24,153 nt of DNA from NCBI GenBank assembly GCA_938041435.1, contig CALISR010000021.1:1-24153 (forward strand), in the 5' to 3' direction. Below, one piece after another: positions 13,663 to 20,219 of this stretch. Under the pieces are notes generated by a model, which worked only from the letters and a program-made list of their open reading frames with translations, searched no databases and was not told the DNA's origin. The stretch comes from an uncultured Candidatus Saccharibacteria bacterium. GTDB taxonomy: Bacteria; Patescibacteriota; Saccharimonadia; Saccharimonadales; Saccharimonadaceae. How positions within the stretch are numbered: position 1 is the stretch's first letter; every line of letters starts with the position of its first letter. A program made the translations under genes and the position numbers.

Positions 13663-14063
13663 GGGGCTGATATAGCGTTCGACGTTTGGACTTTGTCATT
13701 GTATTCTGCGAATCGGATATGCACGACACGCATAGATATAACTGCAAAAAGTAAAGTTGCAGCAGCATTCCGCAGTGTTGAGGAGATCTTCGCATCTTCC
13801 AAGACCGCGTTTGCACTCGCCGCTTAGTCTGGCGATCGCTATGAGGTGCATGGCAACAGGGCATCTCGTAGTGTCATAGCTATGTTGCTTGCTCTCCTGG
13901 TGGCAGCGGCACGAGGAGAGGACATATACCGCGCAACGATAGGCTGTATTTTTGGTTTGTTTCTGATCGGCCTCGCGTTGTCAAACACGCAAACAAACCT
14001 ACGTTCGTAGACGAATACGAGGGCACCAAGCGGACCCGGGGGCAGTACCCGGCAGCTCCACCA
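13663..14063 (+). ncRNA. ssrA: Transfer-messenger RNA (tmRNA)
   Basis: Rescues stalled ribosomes together with SmpB. The acceptor stem pairs GGGGCTG (13663-13669) with CAGCTCC (14053-14059), followed by A and an encoded CCA (14061-14063). The 5' region has the hallmark GTTCGACG (13677-13684). The tag frame resumes at GCA 13744 and ends at TAG 13825-13827: 27 residues beginning AKSKVAAAFR and ending AFALAA, a normal degradation-tag terminus. The 3' domain reads GGAC, T-stem CCGGG (14036-14040), 7-nt loop GGCAGTA (14041-14047), CCCGG (14048-14052). That loop replaces the usual TTCRANY. Total length is 401 nt, and pseudoknots lie between the tag and 3' domain. Confidence 0.96.
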
Positions 14064-14077
14064 CGTAGAAGATGATT

Positions 14078-14101
14078 GCTCACCGAGGGTGGGCGATTTT
14101 T
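14078..14101 (+). terminator. Terminator of ssrA
   Basis: GCTCACC (14078-14084) with GGTGGGC (14088-14094), loop GAG, then GATTTTT. It lies 14 nt after the tmRNA CCA and abuts the next gene's -35 box. Confidence 0.88.
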
Positions 14102-14102
14102 A

Positions 14103-14134
14103 TTGACATTACGACAGGTGTGTTGCATTATAGT
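14103..14134 (+). promoter_or_regulatory. Promoter of the 154-aa gene, leaderless-type
   Basis: TTGACA (14103-14108). Two -10 choices: CATTAT (14126-14131, 17-bp spacer, 10 nt before ATG) or TATAGT (14129-14134, 20-bp spacer, 7 nt before ATG 14142). Either leaves almost no leader, and no ribosome site is present. Confidence 0.6.
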
Positions 14135-14141
14135 ATGTATT

Positions 14142-14606
14142 ATGACACACAAGGAATATCCATCAAACGTTAACGAATTATGGAAGCGTAGCATAGAGCG
14201 CGTAAAAAGGCTCGCACGAGTAGCGCTTGGGTATGAAACTGGTCACGAAGTTGAGAATAAAATAGCCCTTCTCGCTCAAGAGTCTGATCATTTACTGAGG
14301 GCGAACGGATTTGAGAGTGTAGGGTTATATGAGTCGGACGAAGCGCCCGAAGGGGATCTAAGTGTTGTTGAGTGGCGCTCAGATGTCGCGCCGTACGAAG
14401 ATGAGGCGTATATTCCACGGAACTCACAAGGTGGTGACGCTAGTGCGGCTTGGGCTGAGCAACACCCAGTAGCACGGTTCGCTATGATACATGGTGCACA
14501 TGTGCGTGATGGTGAGACCAGCCAAATTGGGCCGCGCCTTGTGACGCTCTATAGCAAGCCGCAAAATGACAGTCCACTGCCACCACTGCCAGATGAGTGG
14601 CAGTGA
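14142..14606 (+). CDS. Hypothetical protein, 154 aa
   Basis: No family recognised. It is soluble, with a basic helical start (ELWKRSIERVKRLARVALG), an acidic middle (YESDEAPEGDLSVVEW) and a proline-rich tail ending LPPLPDEWQ. Start ATG 14142 is chosen because the promoter lies directly before it; the frame remains open upstream to 14076, but that sequence is the tmRNA terminator. A single-gene transcript is likely, ended by the terminator at 14731. Confidence 0.6.
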   Translation: MTHKEYPSNVNELWKRSIERVKRLARVALGYETGHEVENKIALLAQESDHLLRANGFESVGLYESDEAPEGDLSVVEWRSDVAPYEDEAYIPRNSQGGDASAAWAEQHPVARFAMIHGAHVRDGETSQIGPRLVTLYSKPQNDSPLPPLPDEWQ

Positions 14607-14628
14607 GAGTCGACCAAACTGGAATCTC

Positions 14629-14680
14629 GCAGTGTTGTGTTGCGGGTGAGTATATAAATCGTACAAATCACAAACACTGC
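14629..14680. repeat. Inverted repeat after the 154-aa gene
   Basis: GCAGTGTTGTG (14629-14639) pairs with CACAAACACTGC (14669-14680) with one bulged A, enclosing about 29 nt. It lies in the probable 3' untranslated region; role unknown. Confidence 0.4.
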
Positions 14681-14730
14681 TGCGAAGTATCACCAAGGGT
14701 CGCGTACTAGCCAAGCTCTCTCACCAAAAA

Positions 14731-14760
14731 AACAACCACCTGCGAGTAGTGGTTGTTTTT
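14731..14760. terminator. Intrinsic terminator
   Basis: AACAACCAC (14731-14739) pairs with GTGGTTGTT (14749-14757), followed by TTT on plus. A-runs before the stem (14726-14732) could make it work on minus as well. Confidence 0.85.
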
Positions 14761-15074
14761 GGATGTGGAGTTTTCGTATATTGTTTATTTTTGGCCTCTG
14801 CATAATTTTTTTATTCAGAAGCTACCCTTATGATATGGGAGAAAACTGCTTGTGTCAACGATTTTTGGCAATATTTTTGCGTAAAAAATACCACATCGAA
14901 CATATACGCAGACCGACCGCACATCGCCCAAAACTTGTGTTATAAACACAACACAAGTAATGGAATACAACAGAGGTAGCATACAGTACAGAGCCAAAAA
15001 CGAACAAAAAATTATTGCACTATATACAACAAAAATGCCTGTGCACAACTCTCGAAAGTACAGAGGTGCAAGAG
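14761..15074. other. AT-rich intergenic region with a 9-bp inverted repeat
   Basis: No supported gene. ACTTGTGTT (14933-14941) and AACACAAGT (14950-14958) form perfect arms around 8 nt. The sequence is clearly richer in A and T than its surroundings. A 60-codon frame from 14763 begins inside the terminator tail and is discounted. Confidence 0.45.
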
Positions 15075-15233
15075 ATGAGCAAGCCGCCAATGTTCGCGTG
15101 GGTGAGAAAGAGGGTGGCGAGGCAATGTTTTGCGATAGTTCGCATGATAGTGATTTCGCTTGTGCTTTTCGTTGGTGCGATGTATAGCAACGGCAAACGA
15201 CCGATGCGTTGGTTGAGCCACCATAAGCAATAA
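15075..15233 (+). CDS. Possible small membrane protein, 52 aa
   Basis: ATG 15075 to TAA 15233, with GAGGTG (15063-15068) 6 nt upstream. The peptide starts MSKPPMFAWVRKRVARQ, has one hydrophobic segment (MIVISLVLFVGAMY, about residues 24-37) and a basic tail ending WLSHHKQ, so it would span the membrane once. No family recognised. Support is the ribosome site and the basic-hydrophobic-basic layout. Confidence 0.4.
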   Translation: MSKPPMFAWVRKRVARQCFAIVRMIVISLVLFVGAMYSNGKRPMRWLSHHKQ

Positions 15234-15744
15234 TGGAGTGGCTCGATACTCATCGTCGAGCGCCAAAGCCGAGGATCGCCATAACAAAGCGTGCTGCATA
15301 AAATAACCAAAGCGTAAGCGCTACTGGGGTTTTGCAGCTCAGCCTCAAAACGCATTGACTTACCATAACGCTTGTGCTAACGTAGAAGTAAGCTTTGACA
15401 AACACAAATACCCAAGAAAAATAAAACGGAAAAGCTTACCCTACTATTAACCCAACATAGCATCGCCATTGGCGTACACCAGGCAGCGGCAGAGCGCGGC
15501 ATAGCGCTGAGCTTTGGCACTGCCTGCGCTCCGCCAATACTATATAGAGTACCCCCTAAGTAGAAGTACTTTTCTCATCGTTGGCGTCGACGCGTGGTGG
15601 CCTCTTCATACATGACACATGCCGAGGGCTCACCACTCATGCTCCACACTGTGGAGCACCTCTAGCCCGTAGCGGCTGCCGGGCGTCCTAATTTTTTATC
15701 TATGAGGACGCTGCAAGCGCGTTGCTTTGTGTAGCTGCTCGGGC
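15234..15744. other. Hairpin-rich non-coding region
   Basis: No open frame is convincing on either strand. Structures seen: 9-bp arms GTAAGCTTT (15388-15396) and AAAGCTTAC (15431-15439); a nested fold 15468-15538 (ATTGGCG/CGCCAAT, AGGCAG/CTGCCT, AGCGC/GCGCT); a perfect 8-bp hairpin 15640-15658; and two overlapping alternatives at 15665-15684 and 15683-15711 around a T-run. A possible promoter TTGACT (15356-15361) n17 TAACGT precedes the first. Probably one or more RNAs, but none known to me. Confidence 0.45.
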
Positions 15745-15773
15745 TTCTCACCAAGCGGATTGCTTGGTATAGT
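15745..15773 (+). promoter_or_regulatory. Leaderless-type promoter of the 125-aa membrane gene
   Basis: TTCTCA (15745-15750), 17-bp spacer ending TGG, TATAGT (15768-15773), then 7 nt to ATG 15781. No ribosome site. Confidence 0.62.
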
Positions 15774-15780
15774 GATAGAT

Positions 15781-16158
15781 ATGTCTCGAAGAATCCTGCT
15801 TGCGAGTATGAGCATAGCTGCGGCGGTGTTACTAGCAATTGTGCTGCAGGCTACCACACCAGCGACGATTCACCCCCTGGGGATCGTGCTGGTCTTTGTG
15901 CTGTGCTATGTGGTAATGCTGGGGTTGCTAACGTACCTGCTGGCGGGCATTGCAGCGGCGCTGCGGCGTTGGCTGCCCGAGGCGCAGCGGCGAGCGGTGA
16001 CGCTTAGCTTTCGGCGCTGTTATTATTTTGGCTCGGTACTGGCGCTGGCACCAGTGCTGCTGATTGGCGCGCGCTCAGTGGGGCGTGGTGGTTGGTACGA
16101 GCTGGCACTAGTCTTTGCATTTGAGGCAATTGCATGTTTTTATGTGGCAAAACGGTGA
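15781..16158 (+). CDS. Small multi-pass membrane protein, 125 aa
   Basis: No family recognised. About four hydrophobic segments: near residues 5-23, 29-55, 80-96 and 106-121, separated by an arginine-rich loop (ALRRWLPEAQRRAVTLSFRR). ATG 15781 is chosen because the -10 box lies 7 nt before it; an in-frame extension to 15727 would cross the promoter. It precedes two larger membrane proteins on the same strand, which have their own possible promoter. Confidence 0.62.
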   Translation: MSRRILLASMSIAAAVLLAIVLQATTPATIHPLGIVLVFVLCYVVMLGLLTYLLAGIAAALRRWLPEAQRRAVTLSFRRCYYFGSVLALAPVLLIGARSVGRGGWYELALVFAFEAIACFYVAKR

Positions 16159-16167
16159 AGAGGCGCG

Positions 16168-16173
16168 TATACT
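16168..16173 (+). promoter_or_regulatory. Possible -10 box for the tandem membrane genes
   Basis: TATACT 26 nt before the ATG of the 329-aa gene, just after the 125-aa gene stop. The -35 is not recognisable, so this is a weak call; read-through from the upstream gene is possible. Confidence 0.35.
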
Positions 16174-16193
16174 AGGCAGAGGAGGACGGTTCT

Positions 16194-17183
16194 ATGCCAC
16201 GAAAAAAATCAACCCCAGCAGCGCCCGCCGCGCTAGAGACACAAGCGACATTATCTCCAAGGAAGCGCGCCACACAGCGCACCAAGCAAAAATCACAACA
16301 GTCGCGACCCGTTGCAAAGAAGACAACAAAGGCAGATACGACCTCTGTTGCACCAGCCAACGCACCAGCAAATAGTGAGTCGCAAGCTGTCGTAGATAAT
16401 ACATCATCTAGCCACACAGACACATCGCCATCGTCAGCTACCCCTGTTGCACATGCAACAGCCCGCCGCCGGCCAGTGCTGGAGGCGTTTATTGCAGCGG
16501 GGGCAGCAGGAATGCTGATGTATGCTGCGATGGTGAGCTTCTATGGTGCACTGATGGTGGGGCAGGTAGACCGCACGTCACCAGAGCGAGTAGCTGGTTG
16601 GCTCATCCTCATGTGGAGCGTGAGCTTAGTGGTGCAGGGGATCAGCACACTGATGCAACTCCACCGGACAGATCATTATATGCAGCGCTTCCTTGCCTTG
16701 CTCTTAGTGGCGGGCAACCCAGCCGCACTCATCATAAGCGAATGGCTGTACAATTTGTTCTTTGTGAGCCCTGGGCAAAAAGGGGTTGTGTGGATAAACA
16801 GCACAGTGATGCTGGTGAGCACCGTCATTGCTGTGTTTGGCTCCATCTATCTCTGGTACTTATTACTCTGTACGAAGCGAACAATCGCGCCACGTACTGC
16901 ACCTGATGTGCCCGCCACAACATATGCTCGTTTGATGCGACGTCGACGTATCGGTCTCTGGCTGATTGTGACGGCATTTGTGCTTCCGGCTCTTGCGCAG
17001 TTTTCGGGGACGTTGATGCTGATGAGTAGCACAAGCCGAGGTACTACGATCTTTACGTCAATACTATCGTTTTTCAGCATGATTCATCTGATCTTTATGA
17101 TCGCTGGCATGATCTTGATCGTGCCATGTATCGTCATGCTCATCATTGGCATGGTGCTTGTGGCAAACAGCCAGCGCGAATAA
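16194..17183 (+). CDS. Multi-pass membrane protein with Lys/Ala-rich N-terminus (paralog 1)
   Basis: 329 aa. Residues 1-90 are low-complexity, rich in K, R, A, S and T and presumably disordered in the cytoplasm. From RRPVLEAFIAAGAAGMLMYA onward there are six to seven hydrophobic helices. Segments such as VAGWLILMWSVSLVVQGIST, LHRTDHYMQRFLALLLV and GSIYLWYLLL recur in the next gene (VLGWLLAAWSASILVQSVIT, SHRTDRYWQRIGALGLLLV, GSLYLWYVLLG), so the two are tandem paralogs. GGAGGA (16181-16186) is 7 nt before the ATG. No known family; function unknown. Confidence 0.75.
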   Translation: MPRKKSTPAAPAALETQATLSPRKRATQRTKQKSQQSRPVAKKTTKADTTSVAPANAPANSESQAVVDNTSSSHTDTSPSSATPVAHATARRRPVLEAFIAAGAAGMLMYAAMVSFYGALMVGQVDRTSPERVAGWLILMWSVSLVVQGISTLMQLHRTDHYMQRFLALLLVAGNPAALIISEWLYNLFFVSPGQKGVVWINSTVMLVSTVIAVFGSIYLWYLLLCTKRTIAPRTAPDVPATTYARLMRRRRIGLWLIVTAFVLPALAQFSGTLMLMSSTSRGTTIFTSILSFFSMIHLIFMIAGMILIVPCIVMLIIGMVLVANSQRE

Positions 17184-17224
17184 TCAAGCACCAAAACTAC
17201 CGCCTAATAGAGGAGAACCGCCCC

Positions 17225-18016
17225 ATGCCAGAGCAATCCATCGCTACAACTACCGCAAAACAGCATAGCCACACAGGCACATCTGATGTATCTGCGCCGC
17301 CGCGTCGCCCACTGCTTGAGGCGTGGGTGATTGCTGGTGGGGTGGGTATGATTGCCAATGCAGCCATCGTATGTCTGCAGGGCGGGGTGCTAGCGAGCCT
17401 GACAGGGGTGGAGCAGGTGCTTGGCTGGCTACTCGCCGCTTGGAGTGCGAGTATACTAGTGCAGAGCGTCATCACACTGCGGCAGTCGCACCGCACCGAT
17501 CGATACTGGCAGAGGATTGGAGCGCTTGGCTTGTTGCTGGTGAATGGGGTGCTGTTTACTGTGGGTTGGCTCAGTGGTGGTGTACTACACACCCCTGTAG
17601 GATTAGTAGCTAATCATACAACAGTTCTTATGAGCAACATACCAAGCTTCATTGGTTCGCTCTACCTCTGGTATGTATTGCTGGGTATGCAGCCAGCGAT
17701 ACCAGCAAAACGTAGCGATGTAGATGATACGACGCTCAATCAAATGATGAAGCGCAAGACTGGCCTCTGGCTGATGCTTGCAGCAGCTGTACCGATGATG
17801 GCGCTGTATGGTATGCTTGTGTCGATGCTTTTTGGTGTGGCTGACTTTCTTAGTGCACATTGGCATGTTTTGAAAACTCTTCTCAATGAACCAACGCTAC
17901 TGGCGATGGGGATGGTGGCGTCGATCGTGATATATGCCGGCATCGCGTGGTTTGTCGTATCACCAGTGATGGCTGTCGCTGGCTTCATCCTTGTTGCGAC
18001 GAGTAAGTATGAGTAG
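17225..18016 (+). CDS. Multi-pass membrane protein (paralog 2)
   Basis: 263 aa, about six helices, homologous along its membrane part to the preceding gene but with only a 28-residue polar N-terminus in place of about 90. The shared ordered blocks are RRP-LEA, GWL--WS-S--VQ, HRTD-Y-QR--AL, S-YLWY-LL and a GLWL segment. AGAGGAG (17209-17215) lies 9 nt before the ATG. The gap to paralog 1 is 41 bp, so the two are probably co-transcribed. Role unknown; a hydrophobic channel-, sensor- or scaffold-type protein cannot be told apart. Confidence 0.75.
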   Translation: MPEQSIATTTAKQHSHTGTSDVSAPPRRPLLEAWVIAGGVGMIANAAIVCLQGGVLASLTGVEQVLGWLLAAWSASILVQSVITLRQSHRTDRYWQRIGALGLLLVNGVLFTVGWLSGGVLHTPVGLVANHTTVLMSNIPSFIGSLYLWYVLLGMQPAIPAKRSDVDDTTLNQMMKRKTGLWLMLAAAVPMMALYGMLVSMLFGVADFLSAHWHVLKTLLNEPTLLAMGMVASIVIYAGIAWFVVSPVMAVAGFILVATSKYE

Positions 18017-18102
18017 CCTGAATCTTAGGGCTCTTGCTTTATCTCACACTCCATCGGATGAAGTGGTGCGGGCGGAGCTGATACAAAGAAGGTGAGTTCT
18101 TA

Positions 18103-18114
18103 TGATTTAAATCA
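18103..18114. promoter_or_regulatory. 12-bp palindrome upstream of gyrB promoter
   Basis: TGATTTAAATCA, centred about 49 bp before the gyrB -10 box. Its TGAT-n4-ATCA core matches the general half-site geometry of CRP/FNR-family operators, but no regulator is identified. Confidence 0.3.
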
Positions 18115-18153
18115 CTCTCTCCACCCCTGTTATTTTCGCTGCCCCGGCGATTA

Positions 18154-18162
18154 TGATACAAT
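18154..18162 (+). promoter_or_regulatory. Extended -10 promoter of gyrBA
   Basis: TGATACAAT (TGn plus TACAAT at 18157-18162), with weak -35 TTTCGC at 17 bp. The leader would be about 40 nt to the gyrB ATG. Confidence 0.6.
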
Positions 18163-18209
18163 AAGGTGCGTGTAATGTAACCCGAATGACCTAATAGTGA
18201 GGGAAATGA

Positions 18210-20198
18210 ATGAACAAACAAGTAGATAATGGATCGTATGACGGTTCGCAAATTCAGGTGCTCGAGGGTCTCGAGCCAGTCCGCAAGCGCCCGGGGATGT
18301 ATATCGGTAGCACGGGCTATGATGGTGTGCACCACTTGATTAAGGAGATTGCTGATAACTCCATCGATGAAGCGATTGCGGGCTATGCCTCGCGCGTCGA
18401 TGTACGTATCTTGGCCGATGGTGGCTTGATGGTGACCGACAACGGGCGTGGTATCCCGGTAGACAAGCACCCCAAGACTGGCCTGAGTACACTCGAGACA
18501 GTACTGACGGTGCTGCACGCTGGTGGTAAGTTTGGTGGCGGTGGCTACAAGGTGTCGTCTGGTTTGCACGGTGTGGGCTCGAGCGTGGTTAATGCGCTAT
18601 CGAGTCGCCTCGTTGCAGAGGTGGTGCGCAAAGGACGCCTCTATCGGATTGAGTTTGAGCGTGGCCATACCACTGTGCCACTCAAGAACAAGGGCAAAAC
18701 CGACCGGCCCGATGGCACGACGATTATCTTCTATCCCGACCCAACCATATTCAAAGAGACAGTCGACTTCGACTACAAGTGGGTGGTACACTACCTTCGC
18801 CACCAAGCCTACCTCACGAAAGGCGTCTACACCACTGTGTATGATGAGCGCACCAAGCAGCGCCAGGCCTTTTATTTCGAGGGAGGGATTCGCAGTTATG
18901 TCAAGAACCTTAACGTCGGTAAAGATGTGCTGAGCGACGATGTCTTTTATGTGGAGAAGCAGGTCGAGGACTCGATGATCGAGGTGGCGGTGCAATACAA
19001 CGATACCTACGTCGAAACTGTCCGACCTTTCGCTAACAACGTGCTCACCCCTGATGGCGGCACGCACCTGGTGGGCTTTCGCGCAGCAATGACCCGCGTT
19101 ATCAATGACTACGCGCGCAAGAATGGTCTCCTCAAGGAGAAGGACGACAACCTCTCGGGTGATGATATCCGCGAGGGGCTTACTGCTGTTATCCTCGTCA
19201 AGCTGCCCGACCCGCAGTTTGAGGGCCAGACTAAGAATAAGCTCGGCAACCCCGAGGTGCGGCGTTACGTTGACCAAGTAATGAGCGAGTATTTCTCGTA
19301 CTATCTAGAAGAAAATCCGGCAGTGGCTAAGAAGATTGTTGGCAAAGCAACGCTGGCTGCCCGAGCCCGCAAGGCTGCCCGAGCGGCACGTGATACCGTG
19401 ATCCGCAAAGGGGCGCTTGATGGCGCCAGCCTGCCAGGCAAGCTGGCCGACTGCTCCAGCAAAAACCCCGAAGAGTGTGAGCTGTACATTGTGGAGGGTG
19501 ACTCGGCTGGTGGCTCGGCCAAGACGGGGCGCGACAGCCGCACCCAGGCTATCTTGCCGCTGCGTGGTAAGGTGCTCAACACCGAGCGTGCCCGCCTCGA
19601 CAAAATGTACGCCAACCGTGAGATCCTCAGCCTCATCAAGGGCATGGGCGTGGGGATTGGCGACACCTTCGACATCAAGGGGCTGCGCTACAACCGCATT
19701 ATCATCATGACTGATGCCGATGTCGACGGCAGCCACATTGCCACACTGCTCATGACCTTCTTCTTCCGCTATATGCAGCCGGTGGTGGAGGCAGGGCATA
19801 TCTATTTGGCCAAGCCACCTCTGTTTAAGCTCCGTCTCTCGGGCAACAAGCAAGAATATATCTACAACGAAGAAGCTCTCGATGCCTACTACGACGAGCA
19901 AATTGCAGCGCGCAAGGCCCGTGGGGTAGAGATAGACCCAAGCGAGCCCCGCATCAAACAAGCTGGCCTGAGCGAGTCCGCCCTGCAGCGTTACAAGGGT
20001 CTCGGTGAGATGGATGCCGACCAGCTATGGGAGACGACGATGAACCCCGAGCACCGCGTGCTCGTGCAAGTCCAGCTGGAGGATGCTGAGCGTGCCGACG
20101 CAATCTTCACCAAGCTAATGGGCAACGAAGTAAGCGTACGCAAGAACTTCATCCAGGCCAACGCTGCGAAGGTCAGCCTAGAGGAGCTTGATATCTAA
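18210..20198 (+). CDS. gyrB: DNA gyrase subunit B
   Basis: 662-aa ATPase subunit of gyrase, which introduces negative supercoils. The GHKL ATPase shows EIADNSIDEAIAG (catalytic E, ATP-binding N), DNGRGIPV and the lid GGKFGGGGYKVSSGLHGVGSS. The transducer follows, then TOPRIM with YIVEGDSAGGSAKTGRD (catalytic E) and MTDADVDGSHI (metal-binding DxD). The C-terminus contains QRYKGLGEM. Length is in the range of short GyrB proteins (no E. coli-type insertion). GAGGG (18199-18203) is 6 nt before ATG 18210; an out-of-frame ATG at 18206 encodes only seven residues. Confidence 0.97.
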   Translation: MNKQVDNGSYDGSQIQVLEGLEPVRKRPGMYIGSTGYDGVHHLIKEIADNSIDEAIAGYASRVDVRILADGGLMVTDNGRGIPVDKHPKTGLSTLETVLTVLHAGGKFGGGGYKVSSGLHGVGSSVVNALSSRLVAEVVRKGRLYRIEFERGHTTVPLKNKGKTDRPDGTTIIFYPDPTIFKETVDFDYKWVVHYLRHQAYLTKGVYTTVYDERTKQRQAFYFEGGIRSYVKNLNVGKDVLSDDVFYVEKQVEDSMIEVAVQYNDTYVETVRPFANNVLTPDGGTHLVGFRAAMTRVINDYARKNGLLKEKDDNLSGDDIREGLTAVILVKLPDPQFEGQTKNKLGNPEVRRYVDQVMSEYFSYYLEENPAVAKKIVGKATLAARARKAARAARDTVIRKGALDGASLPGKLADCSSKNPEECELYIVEGDSAGGSAKTGRDSRTQAILPLRGKVLNTERARLDKMYANREILSLIKGMGVGIGDTFDIKGLRYNRIIIMTDADVDGSHIATLLMTFFFRYMQPVVEAGHIYLAKPPLFKLRLSGNKQEYIYNEEALDAYYDEQIAARKARGVEIDPSEPRIKQAGLSESALQRYKGLGEMDADQLWETTMNPEHRVLVQVQLEDAERADAIFTKLMGNEVSVRKNFIQANAAKVSLEELDI

Positions 20199-20219
20199 TC
20201 TATGAACGAGGAACATACA

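Noticed and set aside
13557..13864. Open frames on the minus strand across the tmRNA gene
   Set aside because: They lie antisense to ssrA, which is unmistakable.
14078..14141. Upstream extension of the 154-aa protein
   Set aside because: The extra residues would be encoded by the ssrA terminator and the gene's own promoter.
14763..14945. 60-codon hydrophobic frame after the 14731 terminator
   Set aside because: Starts in the terminator tail, AT-rich DNA readily encodes hydrophobic residues, no ribosome site.
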